A stretch of 11,475 nucleotides of DNA. Origin: a candidate division Zixibacteria bacterium 4484_93 (GTDB taxonomy: Bacteria; UBP14; UBA6098; 4484-93). A model generated the notes under the pieces. That model had not been told where the DNA came from. It did not search any database and saw only the letters and a list, made by a program, of their open reading frames with translations. Location of the stretch: assembly GCA_002085385.1 (NCBI GenBank), contig NATO01000023.1:1-11475 (forward strand), given 5' to 3'. The translations under genes were made by a program, and so were the position numbers. Below, one piece after another: positions 1 through 7,508 of the stretch; position 1 is the stretch's first letter; every line of letters begins with the position of its first letter.

Positions 1-575
1 TGCAGGAGCTGTTTCACCTCCTCATCCTGTGAGCGGTGATACAGGAGGAAGCAGTAGTCCCCCTCGTGATGATGTGAGATAGTTTCTGTATATAGGAGCG
101 GGAGGTTCTCCTTTTCCGTCTCGAATATCTTCAGTGTAAATGCGGGAACGAGTCCCAGTTTCATACGGATAAACTCGGTATCTTCGATTGTCTCCAGTGG
201 TGTGTCCATCCCGGACCATTTCTCGATGTGTACCTTTTTTGCCTCGAGTGATTTTATACTGCCATCGAGCCGTTCCAACCTCCCCGATGTGGTTTCTATC
301 TCCTCGAGTATCGAGTCGAGTTTTCTCTCATCGATATTCTTTTCCTTTTCTCTTATCACTGGTGGTTTTGGCTTCTCGCCGAACTGCTTCAGGAATGAGA
401 TAGCCCAATTTATGTTTCTTATCTTCTTTTCGAGTTTATCAATCTCAGCAAGCGGCACTGCCTCCTCGGGGGTCTCGAGTTGTATTACCCCTTGTGTGTG
501 CAGGTAGTCGACAATCTGTTCACTCTCCTTGGAGAGGAATATAATCCCGATTTTTTTCATTCGGGCAACAGCCAT
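1..575 (-). CDS. ntpI: V/A-type ATP synthase subunit I, N-terminal part (runs off window)
   Basis: The window contains the first 191 codons of this gene; the rest lies to the left. Subunit I (the a-subunit homologue) has a cytoplasmic N-terminal arm that joins the peripheral stalk and a C-terminal membrane half that forms the proton or sodium half-channel with the c-ring. Only the arm is visible. It begins MAVARMKKIGIIFLSKESEQ, which matches the usual family opening (MKK, a hydrophobic strand, then a helix and a 'LH..GVIQLE' strand at about residues 25-33). A long charged, heptad-like stretch follows at about residues 40-120 (KLEKKIRNI, ILEEIETTSGRLERL), as expected for the arm's coiled coil. 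The start ATG shares its A with the TGA stop of the preceding small stalk gene (TGATG), which indicates translational coupling. No transmembrane segment falls inside the window. The identification rests on the N-terminus plus the stalk subunit next to it. Confidence 0.88.
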   Translation of the reverse strand, partial: MAVARMKKIGIIFLSKESEQIVDYLHTQGVIQLETPEEAVPLAEIDKLEKKIRNINWAISFLKQFGEKPKPPVIREKEKNIDERKLDSILEEIETTSGRLERLDGSIKSLEAKKVHIEKWSGMDTPLETIEDTEFIRMKLGLVPAFTLKIFETEKENLPLLYTETISHHHEGDYCFLLYHRSQDEEVKQLL

Positions 576-880
576 CAGAGTATCTCCTGGAGTATCAGTT
601 CGATTCCGGATTGCTTTGCAGACTCTGCTTTCTTGCGGATACTATCCAGCTGGGATTGCAGCTCTTCTTCCATCTTCCTGATTTCCTCTTCCGCCAGTTT
701 TTCACCATCCTGTTCTGCTTTCGACAGGGTCTCCTCACGGATTTGCTTTAATTCCTCTCTCATACGGGCAAATTTCTCACGGGCAGCCTCAATCTTTTTC
801 TCCTTTATCGATTGGGCTTCCTTTATCTTCTTTTCTGCTTCTGTTTCTTCGTTGTGTATCTTTTTGATAATCTCTTCCAT
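575..880 (-). CDS. V/A-type ATPase peripheral stalk subunit H/G (coiled coil)
   Basis: A protein of 101 residues made almost entirely of charged amphipathic helix, rich in Glu, Lys, Ala and Gln, with no glycine until residue 59 and no proline anywhere. That is the look of the small stalk subunit (AhaH in archaea, called H or G in bacterial operons). It pairs with subunit E in a coiled coil linking the catalytic head to subunit I. Length fits the family (about 100-110 residues). It lies directly upstream of subunit I, which is the usual place for it at the head of bacterial V/A-ATPase operons. The start has a strong Shine-Dalgarno sequence, AAGGAG, which overlaps the TAA stop of the bactofilin gene eight bases upstream. 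Sequence alone would also permit an unrelated coiled-coil protein; the neighbour decides the call. Confidence 0.82.
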   Translation of the reverse strand: MEEIIKKIHNEETEAEKKIKEAQSIKEKKIEAAREKFARMREELKQIREETLSKAEQDGEKLAEEEIRKMEEELQSQLDSIRKKAESAKQSGIELILQEIL

Positions 881-888
881 ATCTCTCC

Positions 889-1248
889 TTATCCTGTAAT
901 TGGCTCCTGATTCATAAGGCTTTGCCCGTGGAATGTTGCACCCTCGTCTATCCTGAGCGAGCCTGTTCGTATCTCTCCTGTGACCGATGCTGTCGACTCG
1001 AGGTGGACACCGTCGGGAGCGTTTATATTCCCTGTCACACTCCCCGCAATGAACGCCCGTTTGCAGTCGATGCTATCCGACTTAAGTCTCCCGTCCCTGC
1101 CGACGGTCAATATCCCCGTTGCGAGGATATTCCCGACAATCTCGCCGTCGATGCGAACTCCACCCTCTATTTTTATCTCGCCTTTTATCTGTGACCCGTT
1201 GCCGATTATCGTGTTTAGAGCTTCATTCTGTTCCTGTTTCTTTGCCAT
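889..1248 (-). CDS. Bactofilin (polymer-forming cytoskeletal protein)
   Basis: A 119-residue single-domain bactofilin (DUF583 family). Bactofilins are right-handed beta-helices that polymerise end to end without nucleotide into membrane-associated filaments, and they act as scaffolds for wall enzymes or chromosome-positioning factors. The visible signs are a short polar N-terminal tail (residues 1-11), then a run of short strands and glycine turns from about 12 to 110. The repeats include IIGNGSQIKGEIKIEGGVRI, DGEIVGNI, TVGRDGRLKSDSI and GSVTGNINAP, with the typical 'G.I.G.I...' rhythm. Length is normal for a minimal bactofilin. The start at 1248 lies 26 bases inside the end of the M23 peptidase gene and is supported by a purine-rich site (GGAAGGGGG) just upstream. 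A bactofilin following an M23 peptidase is a recurrent pair in bacteria with defined shapes, so the likely job is positioning that enzyme. Confidence 0.93.
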   Translation of the reverse strand: MAKKQEQNEALNTIIGNGSQIKGEIKIEGGVRIDGEIVGNILATGILTVGRDGRLKSDSIDCKRAFIAGSVTGNINAPDGVHLESTASVTGEIRTGSLRIDEGATFHGQSLMNQEPITG

Positions 1249-2065
1249 TTCCCCCTTCCTTTTTCTTTGAGAATTTCATCGGGTCCTGCGGGATGTTATG
1301 AAACAGTATCTCGTAGTGGAGGTGAGGTGATGTGCTCTTTCCTGTGTTGCCGGACAATCCCACAAGCTCCCCTTTCTTTACCAGTTTTCCCTGTGAGATA
1401 GCGATGCTCGACAGGTGCCCGTAGATTGTTTTGTATCCATTCAGATGGTTGAGCCTGACCACCTTTCCCAGTCGTGGTTCATACCCCGTGTATTCAACGA
1501 TGCCGGATGCAGTCGCAAAGACGGGTGTTTTCTCTGGTAGAGCGATATCCACTCCTGTGTGTGGGTTTTTGAACCTTGGCAGTGTTTCGCCGAACACCGC
1601 TGATATATACCCCTTTGCAGGGAGCCCCGATGGGAGCCGTGAGCGCTCCTCCTGAACCGAGTATGCCAGCCTTGCTATCTCCGGGTCGGTGAATGCGATG
1701 CTGGTTGTCTCTTCTGTGGAAGCGGATGTCATCTGCTTTTTCCTGAGCTTATTGGTTGGGGAACTATCGTCTATCTCTAACATCTTGAATATCTGCTGGC
1801 GGAGTTTTGTCATCTCATTAAGTTCCTGCTCCAGCTGGACAAGCTTTCTCTGGTTCTTTTTCAGCATCTTGTTCTCTCCCTCGAGCCTGTGTAGCTTATG
1901 GAATGAGAAGAAGATAGAGCCATAGACTGCTATCATCATAACCGAACCTATAATAATAATCCCGATAACAGATAATGCAACATAAAAAGTTGACCTGTGG
2001 ATGCGAAACCTTTTCAGTGTCCCATCATCCGGCGCAATGATTATGGTTATATATCTATCTTCCAT
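1223..2065 (-). CDS. Membrane-anchored M23 (LytM-type) peptidoglycan endopeptidase
   Basis: A 280-residue protein. Residues 1-25 are cytoplasmic, with a conserved pre-membrane strand (YITIIIAPDDGTLKRFRI); one transmembrane helix spans about 28-50. A coiled coil of about 56-95 follows, then a linker, then the M23 domain from about 150 to 262. The zinc-site residues all appear intact: HTGVD gives His169 and Asp173, the GHL motif gives His217, and HLH gives His248 and His250. It is therefore predicted to be an active endopeptidase cutting peptide cross-links in the periplasm, not a degenerate EnvC-like activator. The C-terminus is a basic-acidic tail (KFSKKKEGGNGKE). The start overlaps the end of parB by 11 bases, and the upstream site for ribosome binding is weak, so translation is probably coupled. 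The short cytoplasmic tail is where a bactofilin could contact it; that contact is inference from related pairs. Confidence 0.93.
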   Translation of the reverse strand: MEDRYITIIIAPDDGTLKRFRIHRSTFYVALSVIGIIIIGSVMMIAVYGSIFFSFHKLHRLEGENKMLKKNQRKLVQLEQELNEMTKLRQQIFKMLEIDDSSPTNKLRKKQMTSASTEETTSIAFTDPEIARLAYSVQEERSRLPSGLPAKGYISAVFGETLPRFKNPHTGVDIALPEKTPVFATASGIVEYTGYEPRLGKVVRLNHLNGYKTIYGHLSSIAISQGKLVKKGELVGLSGNTGKSTSPHLHYEILFHNIPQDPMKFSKKKEGGNGKETGTE

Positions 2066-2891
2066 ACAGTATATCCAGAATGGCTTCCATCTCCTCCTCG
2101 GAGAAGTATGAGATTGTTATCTTACCCTTGTTTTTATTCCCTGAGATAGTGACCTTTGTTCCGAGCTGGATTGTTATATCGTGTTCGAGCTCGAGTATCT
2201 CTGGGCTTTTGTGCTGTTTCTTTGCTCTTCTTTTGCCTTTTGGTTTTGAGTATTCGGCAAGGATGGTCAGCCTCTCGACGGAGAGCCCCCTTCTTGCTGT
2301 CAGCCGTGCAAGTCGTATGAGCCTCTTTTTATCCTTTATCGGGACGAGCACCCTTGCGTGTCCGGCGGAGAGTGTCCCTTTCTCGAGCATATCCTTGACC
2401 TCATCCGGAAGCGAAAGCAATCTCAAGCTGTTTGTAATGGCGGGTCTTGATTTCCCGACAAGTTCTGCCACCTTTTCCTGTGTTATGTTGAACTTGTCTA
2501 TAAGCGACCGGTATCCTTCAGCCTCCTCGATGGGTGATAGGTCTTCTCGTTGTAGGTTCTCCACGAGCGACATAACAAGCATCCCCTCGGGTGAGACATT
2601 TTCTATCACCCTTGCCGGGATACTTTTCAACCCTGCCATCTTTGAGGCTCGGAATCTGCGCTCTCCTGCGATTACCTCGTATTTTTCGCCTTTCTTCCTG
2701 ACCAGTATCGGCTGCAGGATTCCATCGTGCTTTATAGATTTGGACAGGGCTACAAGCTCCTCATCGGAGAATTTCTTCCTCGGCTGATACGGGTTCGGGA
2801 CGATTCTGTCCACAGGGATATACAGGAGTTCTCCCTCACCCTCTATCCCGGGGATTAAGGCGTCAAGCCCTTTGCCTAATACTCTTCTCAT
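2055..2891 (-). CDS. parB: Chromosome-partitioning protein ParB (Spo0J-type CTPase clamp)
   Basis: A 278-residue ParB of chromosomal type. The N-terminus RRVLGKGLDALIP matches the conserved ParA-stimulating tail ('LGKGLDALI') and fixes the start. The N-terminal CTP-binding domain spans about residues 22-115. It shows the NPYQPRK box (33-39), GERRFRA (76-82, the CTP/arginine box) and ENLQREDLSPIEEA (111-124). The helix-turn-helix parS-binding region is around 136-158 (TQEKVAELVGKSRPAITNSL), followed by the typical GHAR segment (177-180). A basic linker (KPKGKRRAKKQHK, 216-228) leads to the C-terminal dimerisation domain. ParB loads on parS and slides as a CTP-gated clamp. The gene starts 29 bases inside parA, with a GAGGAG site about 12 bases upstream. 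No full parS (TGTTTCACGTGAAACA) was found in the window. Confidence 0.97.
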   Translation of the reverse strand: MRRVLGKGLDALIPGIEGEGELLYIPVDRIVPNPYQPRKKFSDEELVALSKSIKHDGILQPILVRKKGEKYEVIAGERRFRASKMAGLKSIPARVIENVSPEGMLVMSLVENLQREDLSPIEEAEGYRSLIDKFNITQEKVAELVGKSRPAITNSLRLLSLPDEVKDMLEKGTLSAGHARVLVPIKDKKRLIRLARLTARRGLSVERLTILAEYSKPKGKRRAKKQHKSPEILELEHDITIQLGTKVTISGNKNKGKITISYFSEEEMEAILDILYGR

Positions 2892-3648
2892 TTTTCTCTA
2901 TTATCTCCTCTGCCAGGGCGATGTAGTTCTGTGCTCCTCTTGAGTGAATATCATAGAGTATCACCGGTTTGCCGAAGCTTGGAGCCTCGGACAGTCTGAC
3001 ATTTCTGTATATGATTGTCTCGAAGACAGCGTCCCGGAAGTAGTCTCTGATCTCCTCTGCTACCTGCCAGGATAGGTTGAGCCGTCTGTCGAACATTGTC
3101 AGTAGTACCCCTTCTATTTTGAGCTCAGGGTTGAGCTTTTTCTGGATACGCCGGATTGTTCCGAGCAGTTGACCGAGCCCCTCGAGGGCGTAGTATTCGC
3201 ACTGGATTGGAATGATAATACTCTCTGCTGCAACGAGTGAATTGAGGGTTAAGACCCCCAACGAGGGCGGAGTATCCACGAGAACAAGCTCGTAGTTTCC
3301 GGAGATAGAGGCGAGTAGCTCTTTCAGACGGTGTTCCCAGTTGGGGAGGGAAGTGAGTTCCTGTTCTGCTCCCACGAGCCTTATATGCGATGGCACAAGG
3401 GAAAAGGTCTCGAACAGCGACTTTCTAATGGTTTTCTCCACGGGTTCGAGCCCGAGCAGAGCCTCATAGATGCAAGGCTCATCACTGGTCAGCCGTACAC
3501 CCAGTCCTGATGATGAGTTCGCCTGCGGGTCGAAATCGACAAGAAGCACTCGCCTCTCTGCTGCGGCAAGTGATGCTGAGAGGTTCACGGCGGTCGTTGT
3601 CTTACCGACTCCACCCTTCTGATTTACTATGGATATTATCTTCCCCAT
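2863..3648 (-). CDS. parA: Chromosome-partitioning ATPase ParA (Soj-type)
   Basis: A 261-residue ParA/MinD-superfamily ATPase. It has a deviant Walker A motif with signature lysine, QKGGVGKTT (residues 10-18; Lys11 and Lys16), then Walker A' DFDPQAN (38-44) and Walker B LVLVDTPPSLG (121-131). The EYYALEGLGQL segment (151-161) is highly typical of chromosomal Soj/ParA. There is no N-terminal helix-turn-helix extension, so it is the small type that does not repress its own operon in the manner of plasmid F SopA. It dimerises on ATP, binds DNA non-specifically and is released by ParB. It is the first gene of the compact parA-parB-M23-bactofilin-ATPase run. The start is fixed by the family N-terminus (M-K-I-I-S-I-V-N-Q-K-G-G), yet no Shine-Dalgarno sequence precedes it, which suggests a very short leader. 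Confidence 0.97.
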   Translation of the reverse strand: MGKIISIVNQKGGVGKTTTAVNLSASLAAAERRVLLVDFDPQANSSSGLGVRLTSDEPCIYEALLGLEPVEKTIRKSLFETFSLVPSHIRLVGAEQELTSLPNWEHRLKELLASISGNYELVLVDTPPSLGVLTLNSLVAAESIIIPIQCEYYALEGLGQLLGTIRRIQKKLNPELKIEGVLLTMFDRRLNLSWQVAEEIRDYFRDAVFETIIYRNVRLSEAPSFGKPVILYDIHSRGAQNYIALAEEIIEKNEKSIRQRA

Positions 3649-3652
3649 AATA

Positions 3653-3691
3653 TTGAAACAATCAATTTATAAATTTAATTTTGAAAATCAA
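3653..3691. repeat. Cluster of inverted repeats upstream of parA
   Basis: Three short dyads lie side by side: TTGA-N5-TCAA (3653-3665), the perfect 12-bp palindrome AATTTATAAATT (3664-3675), and TTGA-N3-TCAA (3681-3691). The central palindrome covers the proposed -10 and the right-hand dyad covers the proposed -35. TGAAACA at 3654-3660 equals half of the consensus parS site. They may be operators controlling parA, but no regulator is identified. Confidence 0.4.
3664..3691 (-). promoter_or_regulatory. Candidate sigma70-type promoter for parA
   Basis: On the minus strand a TTGATT hexamer (3691-3686) is followed after 16 bases by TAAATT (3669-3664). An alternative -10, TATAAA (3671-3666), would give a 14-base spacer. 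The predicted start of transcription falls about 8 bases before the parA ATG. The match is moderate, and AT-rich DNA gives such matches by chance, but it is the only AT-rich block between kinase and parA. Confidence 0.4.
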
Positions 3692-3770
3692 GCATTTGGT
3701 TTCCGCGCTCGACAGAATATCGATATGAGGGACCTAAAGGAGATGGATTACAAGCGGATAACAGAGGACG

Positions 3771-6700
3771 CTATTTTTTCTTCAGCTTGTCCAAGGTTTT
3801 TCTCATTGCTGTGGCGAGTCGGTCTATCATAAACGGCTTGGGGAGAAAATCGAGTGCACCTTCTTCTTTTAGTGTTTCGTAGTCGATTCCCTGGTTGTAT
3901 CCGGTCGAGAAGACGACAGGAACATCTGGCTTTATTTTTTTGAGCTGTTCGAATGTATCGACCCCGGATAGTCCAGGCATCAGCATATCGAGAATGACCA
4001 GGTCGATTTTATCCTTTTTCTCGCGGTAGATGTTCAGTGCCTCGTCCCCGCTATCTGCCGGGATTGGTTTGTATCCGAGTTTCTTCAAGAGGTCGCAGGT
4101 AACCCGTCGGACAATCTCCTCATCGTCGACAACGAGGATTGTCTCTTTACCTTTTGGCAGGGATTTCTTTCCCTTTTTCTTCTTTGCAAACCCCTCTACG
4201 GATATTATCGGCAGGAATATTGAGAAGAGGGTTCCCTTGCCGACCTCCGAATCCACCGTTATGAACCCGCTGTGATTTTTCACTATTCTGTAGGTTGTTG
4301 AGAGTCCGAGCCCTGTTCCTTTCCCCTTCTCTTTTGTGGTGAAGAACGGCTCGAATATCTTGTTTATAATGTCATCCGGGATGCCGGGACCGGTATCTTC
4401 TATGTCGAGTCTCACGAACTCACCCTCGTATGCCTCGACCAGCTTTGCTGCGAAGCTGGCATCAGCCTTGAACCTACTGGTGGAGACGGTAAGTTTTCCT
4501 TTCCCTTCCATAGCATCTCTGGCGTTGATGCAGATGTTCATAATCGCTTGTTGCAGCTGGGATGAGTCGACACTGGCAAGCAGTTGCTCGGATGAGAATT
4601 CTGTTTTTATTTCCAGTGATTTCGGGAATGTGTGTCGCAGGAACTCTGCGGATTCTTTTACAAGTGAGTTTATGTCGGTTGGCTTGAGCGAGTAGCTTCC
4701 GCCGTATGAGATTGAGAGAAGTTGCTGGGTAACGACCGATGCCTGTTTTGCTGCCTGTTCTATCAGGTTGACATAAGAATAGATTTCACTGTTCTCGGGC
4801 GCGATTGTCTTGATGAGTGATGTATATCCGAGGATGCCTTCGAGCACATTGTTGAAATCGTGTGAGATACCGCCTGCCAGTGTTCCGATGCTCTCCATCT
4901 TCTGGGATTGCAGCAGCTGCTGCTGGAGGCTCTCCTGAAGCGAGACATCCTCCAGTATCGCGAGGATGTTTTCCACATCACCCGACTGGTCGGTTATCGG
5001 TGTGAAGAAGAGTCGGATGGTTACCCTTCTATGCTCCTCGTTCTCGAACACACCGTCGAATGTAAAGGAGTCTCCTTTTAGGACTTTCTTAAGGGCATAA
5101 CGGACATTTGGATGCTTGAGGGAGGGAATAGCATCGAACAGATTCTGGTTCTCGAGCTCCTCGATCTCTGTTCCAAAGATGGTTCTGGATGTCTGGTTTG
5201 CCAAAATAACATTACCGGTCCTGTCGAGTAGCAATATCCCCAGCGGTGCATTCTGGATGATACTATCTAAGCGGTTCTTGTAGGTCAGGATTTCATCCGA
5301 GCGTTCCTCGACCATCCTCTCGAGGTTATCGACATAGTTCGCCAGTCGGGTTTCGAGCATCCTCTGCTTCGTTATATCGATTCCTATACCGAATATCCCT
5401 GCTACCTCGCCCTCTTGATTCTTCACCTGCGAATGGTTCCATGAGAGAATTACCTGCACTCCATCCTTTGTTTTGATGGGTGACTCACTGGAGACAAAGC
5501 TCTTACCCAGACTGTCGGACAGAAGCGATTTTAGCTTTTCCTTCTCCTCGTCGCTTCCCGTTATCATCTCCAGCAAATCTTTTTTCTCCAGTTCCTCCTT
5601 TTTGAATCCTGTCAGGAACTCGCCGTATCTGTTCCAGAGGACCAGCTTTCCCTGCGTATCGAGCGCGTATATAATGACATTTGCATAATCTACGATGGAT
5701 TGAGCAAGCCCGGCTGCTTTATGTTCTTTTAGCAGCTCCTCGGGGGCAGGTGTCAGCGATACGATATATCCGGCAGGTTTATCATCCTTTATCAGATGGG
5801 TCATCGATACAATCTGCGGTGTAAATCTTCCCGATTCATTGTATATGTTCTGCACAAGGGTTAGCATCCCTGTTTCTCTTGCATCAGAGCATATATCGGC
5901 GAACCCCTTTCCTGTCATTTTGTCCTCTGGTGAGACCAGGCTCGAGTAAGCTTTCCCCACAAGTTTTCCCTGCTCGATTCCCGTTATCCTTGCTGCACCT
6001 TCGCTGGCAAATTGTATCCTCCCCTGTGGGCTCAGAAGCAGGATACCGACACCCGATAGATTTTTGAGCAGTTCACCTTCTGGAGGCTGTTTTGCGCCGA
6101 GTTGCGATATCTGGGTGGTGAGGAAGCTGGTCAGGTCCACCAGTTCAAAGATGACCTCCTTTATGCCGGGTCCAGGTGGTGAAGAGAAGGCAAGAAGCAT
6201 TACCCCGATTGTATCCTCGCCAGACTTTATAGGATGCACAAGAATGGAGTTTGCACCGGTTCTACGCTGTAGATAGTCTGACTCCTCTTTCCCTCTCGCT
6301 TCGCCCTCGATTATGTCGAACAGGGAGCTGGTCTCGAAATCTTTCTTGAAATGCATCAGATATTCGCCCACAGAATCGCGGTTTAAGATGCTTGTTAGCC
6401 TTGAGAGAGCGAACTCTGGTATATCGCTCCTTGATGTTCTCGAGCTTACTATTTCCATCTCTTGAAGGGAGGAAAGAAAATATATTGAGCATAGGATAGC
6501 GTCCGGTAGCCCCGCTGCCGTGTGAGCGAGTGAATCGAGGAGATTGGGAAGTGAATCCCTCGATGTTAGTCTGTGCAGGTTCTCTGCAAGCATTGAGAAG
6601 AGCCCCAGTGAACTTAACTCGTCCCTGTCAAGACGCTCAAAGTACTCTGCCCGAAGGATGAGCAGGATAAGCAAGCTAACTATCAAAAGAACGGCGAGGA

Positions 6701-7508
6701 AGATTATAATCAGTCTTTGAACGGTCCCCGTTATGCTTGCGAGCACCATATCTTTTTTTACAAGCAGAAGCAGCTTCCAATGCTGTTTTCCGGTGAGAGG
6801 AATGTTCGTATGGACAGCGAGTATGTCATCTGTTGCGCCAACACCTGATGGGAGCGAAAGAATATCTGAAAGACCGGGAAGCTCCGATGGAAGGTTTGCC
6901 CCTGCATTCTCACCGAAGATAACAGAACCATCATCGGCGAGGATATACCCCTTGCCATCGCTGTTTGCCGCTCGAAATGTCAAAAACCTTCTCGCAAGAC
7001 ACTCATAATTGAGCGAAAATATAACTATCCCCGATACCGTTTCTGCGGAGAGTACAGGTTTTGCAAGGAATATCCTTGTCAGTTGAGGCAGCTTCGCGTT
7101 TGGCAAATGTAGGAAGAAAATCTCGCCTTTTCCGCCTGCACTGGCGGTTTTGACTATTGCTGAAAAGGCATCCTTTGGGATACTTCCATTCTCTTTTGCC
7201 TTGTAAAGTTTGTTTGTCGCTCTGTCGAAGTAGAAGACCCCATCGACAATGTCGGGGGAATGAACGATAGGCGACATCAGGTCAAATTCACCGGTAGGGA
7301 TAGTTTTTGCGAGCAGTTCCGCTTCACGCTTTGCTTCGTCGATGTCGGCAGAAAAAGAGGCACCGAACGATTTTATGGAAAATAGAGCATTTCTGGTGTA
7401 TCTGGAAACCGTCTCCTCCTGAATACTCGTGTAGACCGTAATAATGTTGTAGACAAGTATCAGGACAACGGCAGCAAGCAGGATATATAACGATAGTTTA
7501 ATCCTCAT
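3771..7508 (-). CDS. Large hybrid sensor histidine kinase (extracytoplasmic sensor, GAF, three PAS, HisKA, HATPase, receiver)
   Basis: A 1245-residue kinase. Transmembrane helices lie at about 7-25 and 264-286 and flank a periplasmic or extracellular domain of roughly 235 residues, Cache-like in position and size. A GAF-like domain follows (about 320-470). PAS domains lie at about 478-590, 598-715 and 746-857, with a coiled coil at about 716-745. The HisKA box GGISHDFNN puts the phosphorylated His at 883. HATPase motifs are intact: N box NARDAM (995-1000), G1 DTGPGIP (1038-1044), F box EPFFTTK (1053-1059) and G2 GKGTGLGLS (1062-1070). After a lysine-rich linker (1109-1115) a receiver domain has acidic Asp1128/Asp1129, phospho-acceptor Asp1174, Thr1202 and Lys1224. 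All catalytic residues are present. It starts by ATGA overlap with the upstream lipoprotein gene. Its output partner (HPt or response regulator) is not in the window. The signal it senses is unknown. Confidence 0.92.
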   Translation of the reverse strand: MRIKLSLYILLAAVVLILVYNIITVYTSIQEETVSRYTRNALFSIKSFGASFSADIDEAKREAELLAKTIPTGEFDLMSPIVHSPDIVDGVFYFDRATNKLYKAKENGSIPKDAFSAIVKTASAGGKGEIFFLHLPNAKLPQLTRIFLAKPVLSAETVSGIVIFSLNYECLARRFLTFRAANSDGKGYILADDGSVIFGENAGANLPSELPGLSDILSLPSGVGATDDILAVHTNIPLTGKQHWKLLLLVKKDMVLASITGTVQRLIIIFLAVLLIVSLLILLILRAEYFERLDRDELSSLGLFSMLAENLHRLTSRDSLPNLLDSLAHTAAGLPDAILCSIYFLSSLQEMEIVSSRTSRSDIPEFALSRLTSILNRDSVGEYLMHFKKDFETSSLFDIIEGEARGKEESDYLQRRTGANSILVHPIKSGEDTIGVMLLAFSSPPGPGIKEVIFELVDLTSFLTTQISQLGAKQPPEGELLKNLSGVGILLLSPQGRIQFASEGAARITGIEQGKLVGKAYSSLVSPEDKMTGKGFADICSDARETGMLTLVQNIYNESGRFTPQIVSMTHLIKDDKPAGYIVSLTPAPEELLKEHKAAGLAQSIVDYANVIIYALDTQGKLVLWNRYGEFLTGFKKEELEKKDLLEMITGSDEEKEKLKSLLSDSLGKSFVSSESPIKTKDGVQVILSWNHSQVKNQEGEVAGIFGIGIDITKQRMLETRLANYVDNLERMVEERSDEILTYKNRLDSIIQNAPLGILLLDRTGNVILANQTSRTIFGTEIEELENQNLFDAIPSLKHPNVRYALKKVLKGDSFTFDGVFENEEHRRVTIRLFFTPITDQSGDVENILAILEDVSLQESLQQQLLQSQKMESIGTLAGGISHDFNNVLEGILGYTSLIKTIAPENSEIYSYVNLIEQAAKQASVVTQQLLSISYGGSYSLKPTDINSLVKESAEFLRHTFPKSLEIKTEFSSEQLLASVDSSQLQQAIMNICINARDAMEGKGKLTVSTSRFKADASFAAKLVEAYEGEFVRLDIEDTGPGIPDDIINKIFEPFFTTKEKGKGTGLGLSTTYRIVKNHSGFITVDSEVGKGTLFSIFLPIISVEGFAKKKKGKKSLPKGKETILVVDDEEIVRRVTCDLLKKLGYKPIPADSGDEALNIYREKKDKIDLVILDMLMPGLSGVDTFEQLKKIKPDVPVVFSTGYNQGIDYETLKEEGALDFLPKPFMIDRLATAMRKTLDKLKKK

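Larger units (their letters stand above)
3649..3770. other. Intergenic region between sensor kinase and parA
   Basis: A 122-bp gap. The half next to the kinase stop (about 3693-3770) is of ordinary composition and shows a 10-bp palindrome ATATCGATAT at 3717-3726, but no stem followed by a T-run on the minus strand, so no intrinsic terminator is evident. The half next to parA (about 3649-3692) is very AT-rich and holds the candidate parA promoter and several inverted repeats, listed separately. Confidence 0.7.

Noticed and set aside
10..17. TGTTTCAC, the first half of a parS site
   Set aside because: The second half GTGAAACA does not follow, and it lies inside the subunit I coding sequence; a half-site of this length is expected by chance.
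480..899. A 139-codon plus-strand open frame opposite the stalk subunit and subunit I
   Set aside because: It is antisense to the Glu/Lys/Arg-rich coiled coil and reads as Ser/Phe/Ile low-complexity, a typical shadow of such helices.
2080..2787. A 235-codon open frame on the plus strand opposite parB
   Set aside because: It lies wholly antisense to a clear ParB, is Ser/Phe-rich as expected from the reverse complement of charged coding sequence, and shows no domain motif.
3717..3726. Palindrome ATATCGATAT considered as a terminator after the kinase gene
   Set aside because: The stem is short and AT-rich and no T-run follows it in the minus-strand direction.
3629..3832. A 67-codon plus-strand frame across the kinase-parA gap, with an AGGAG-like sequence near 3740
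   Set aside because: It overlaps the start of parA and the end of the kinase in antisense, and the purine-rich site does not precede its start codon.
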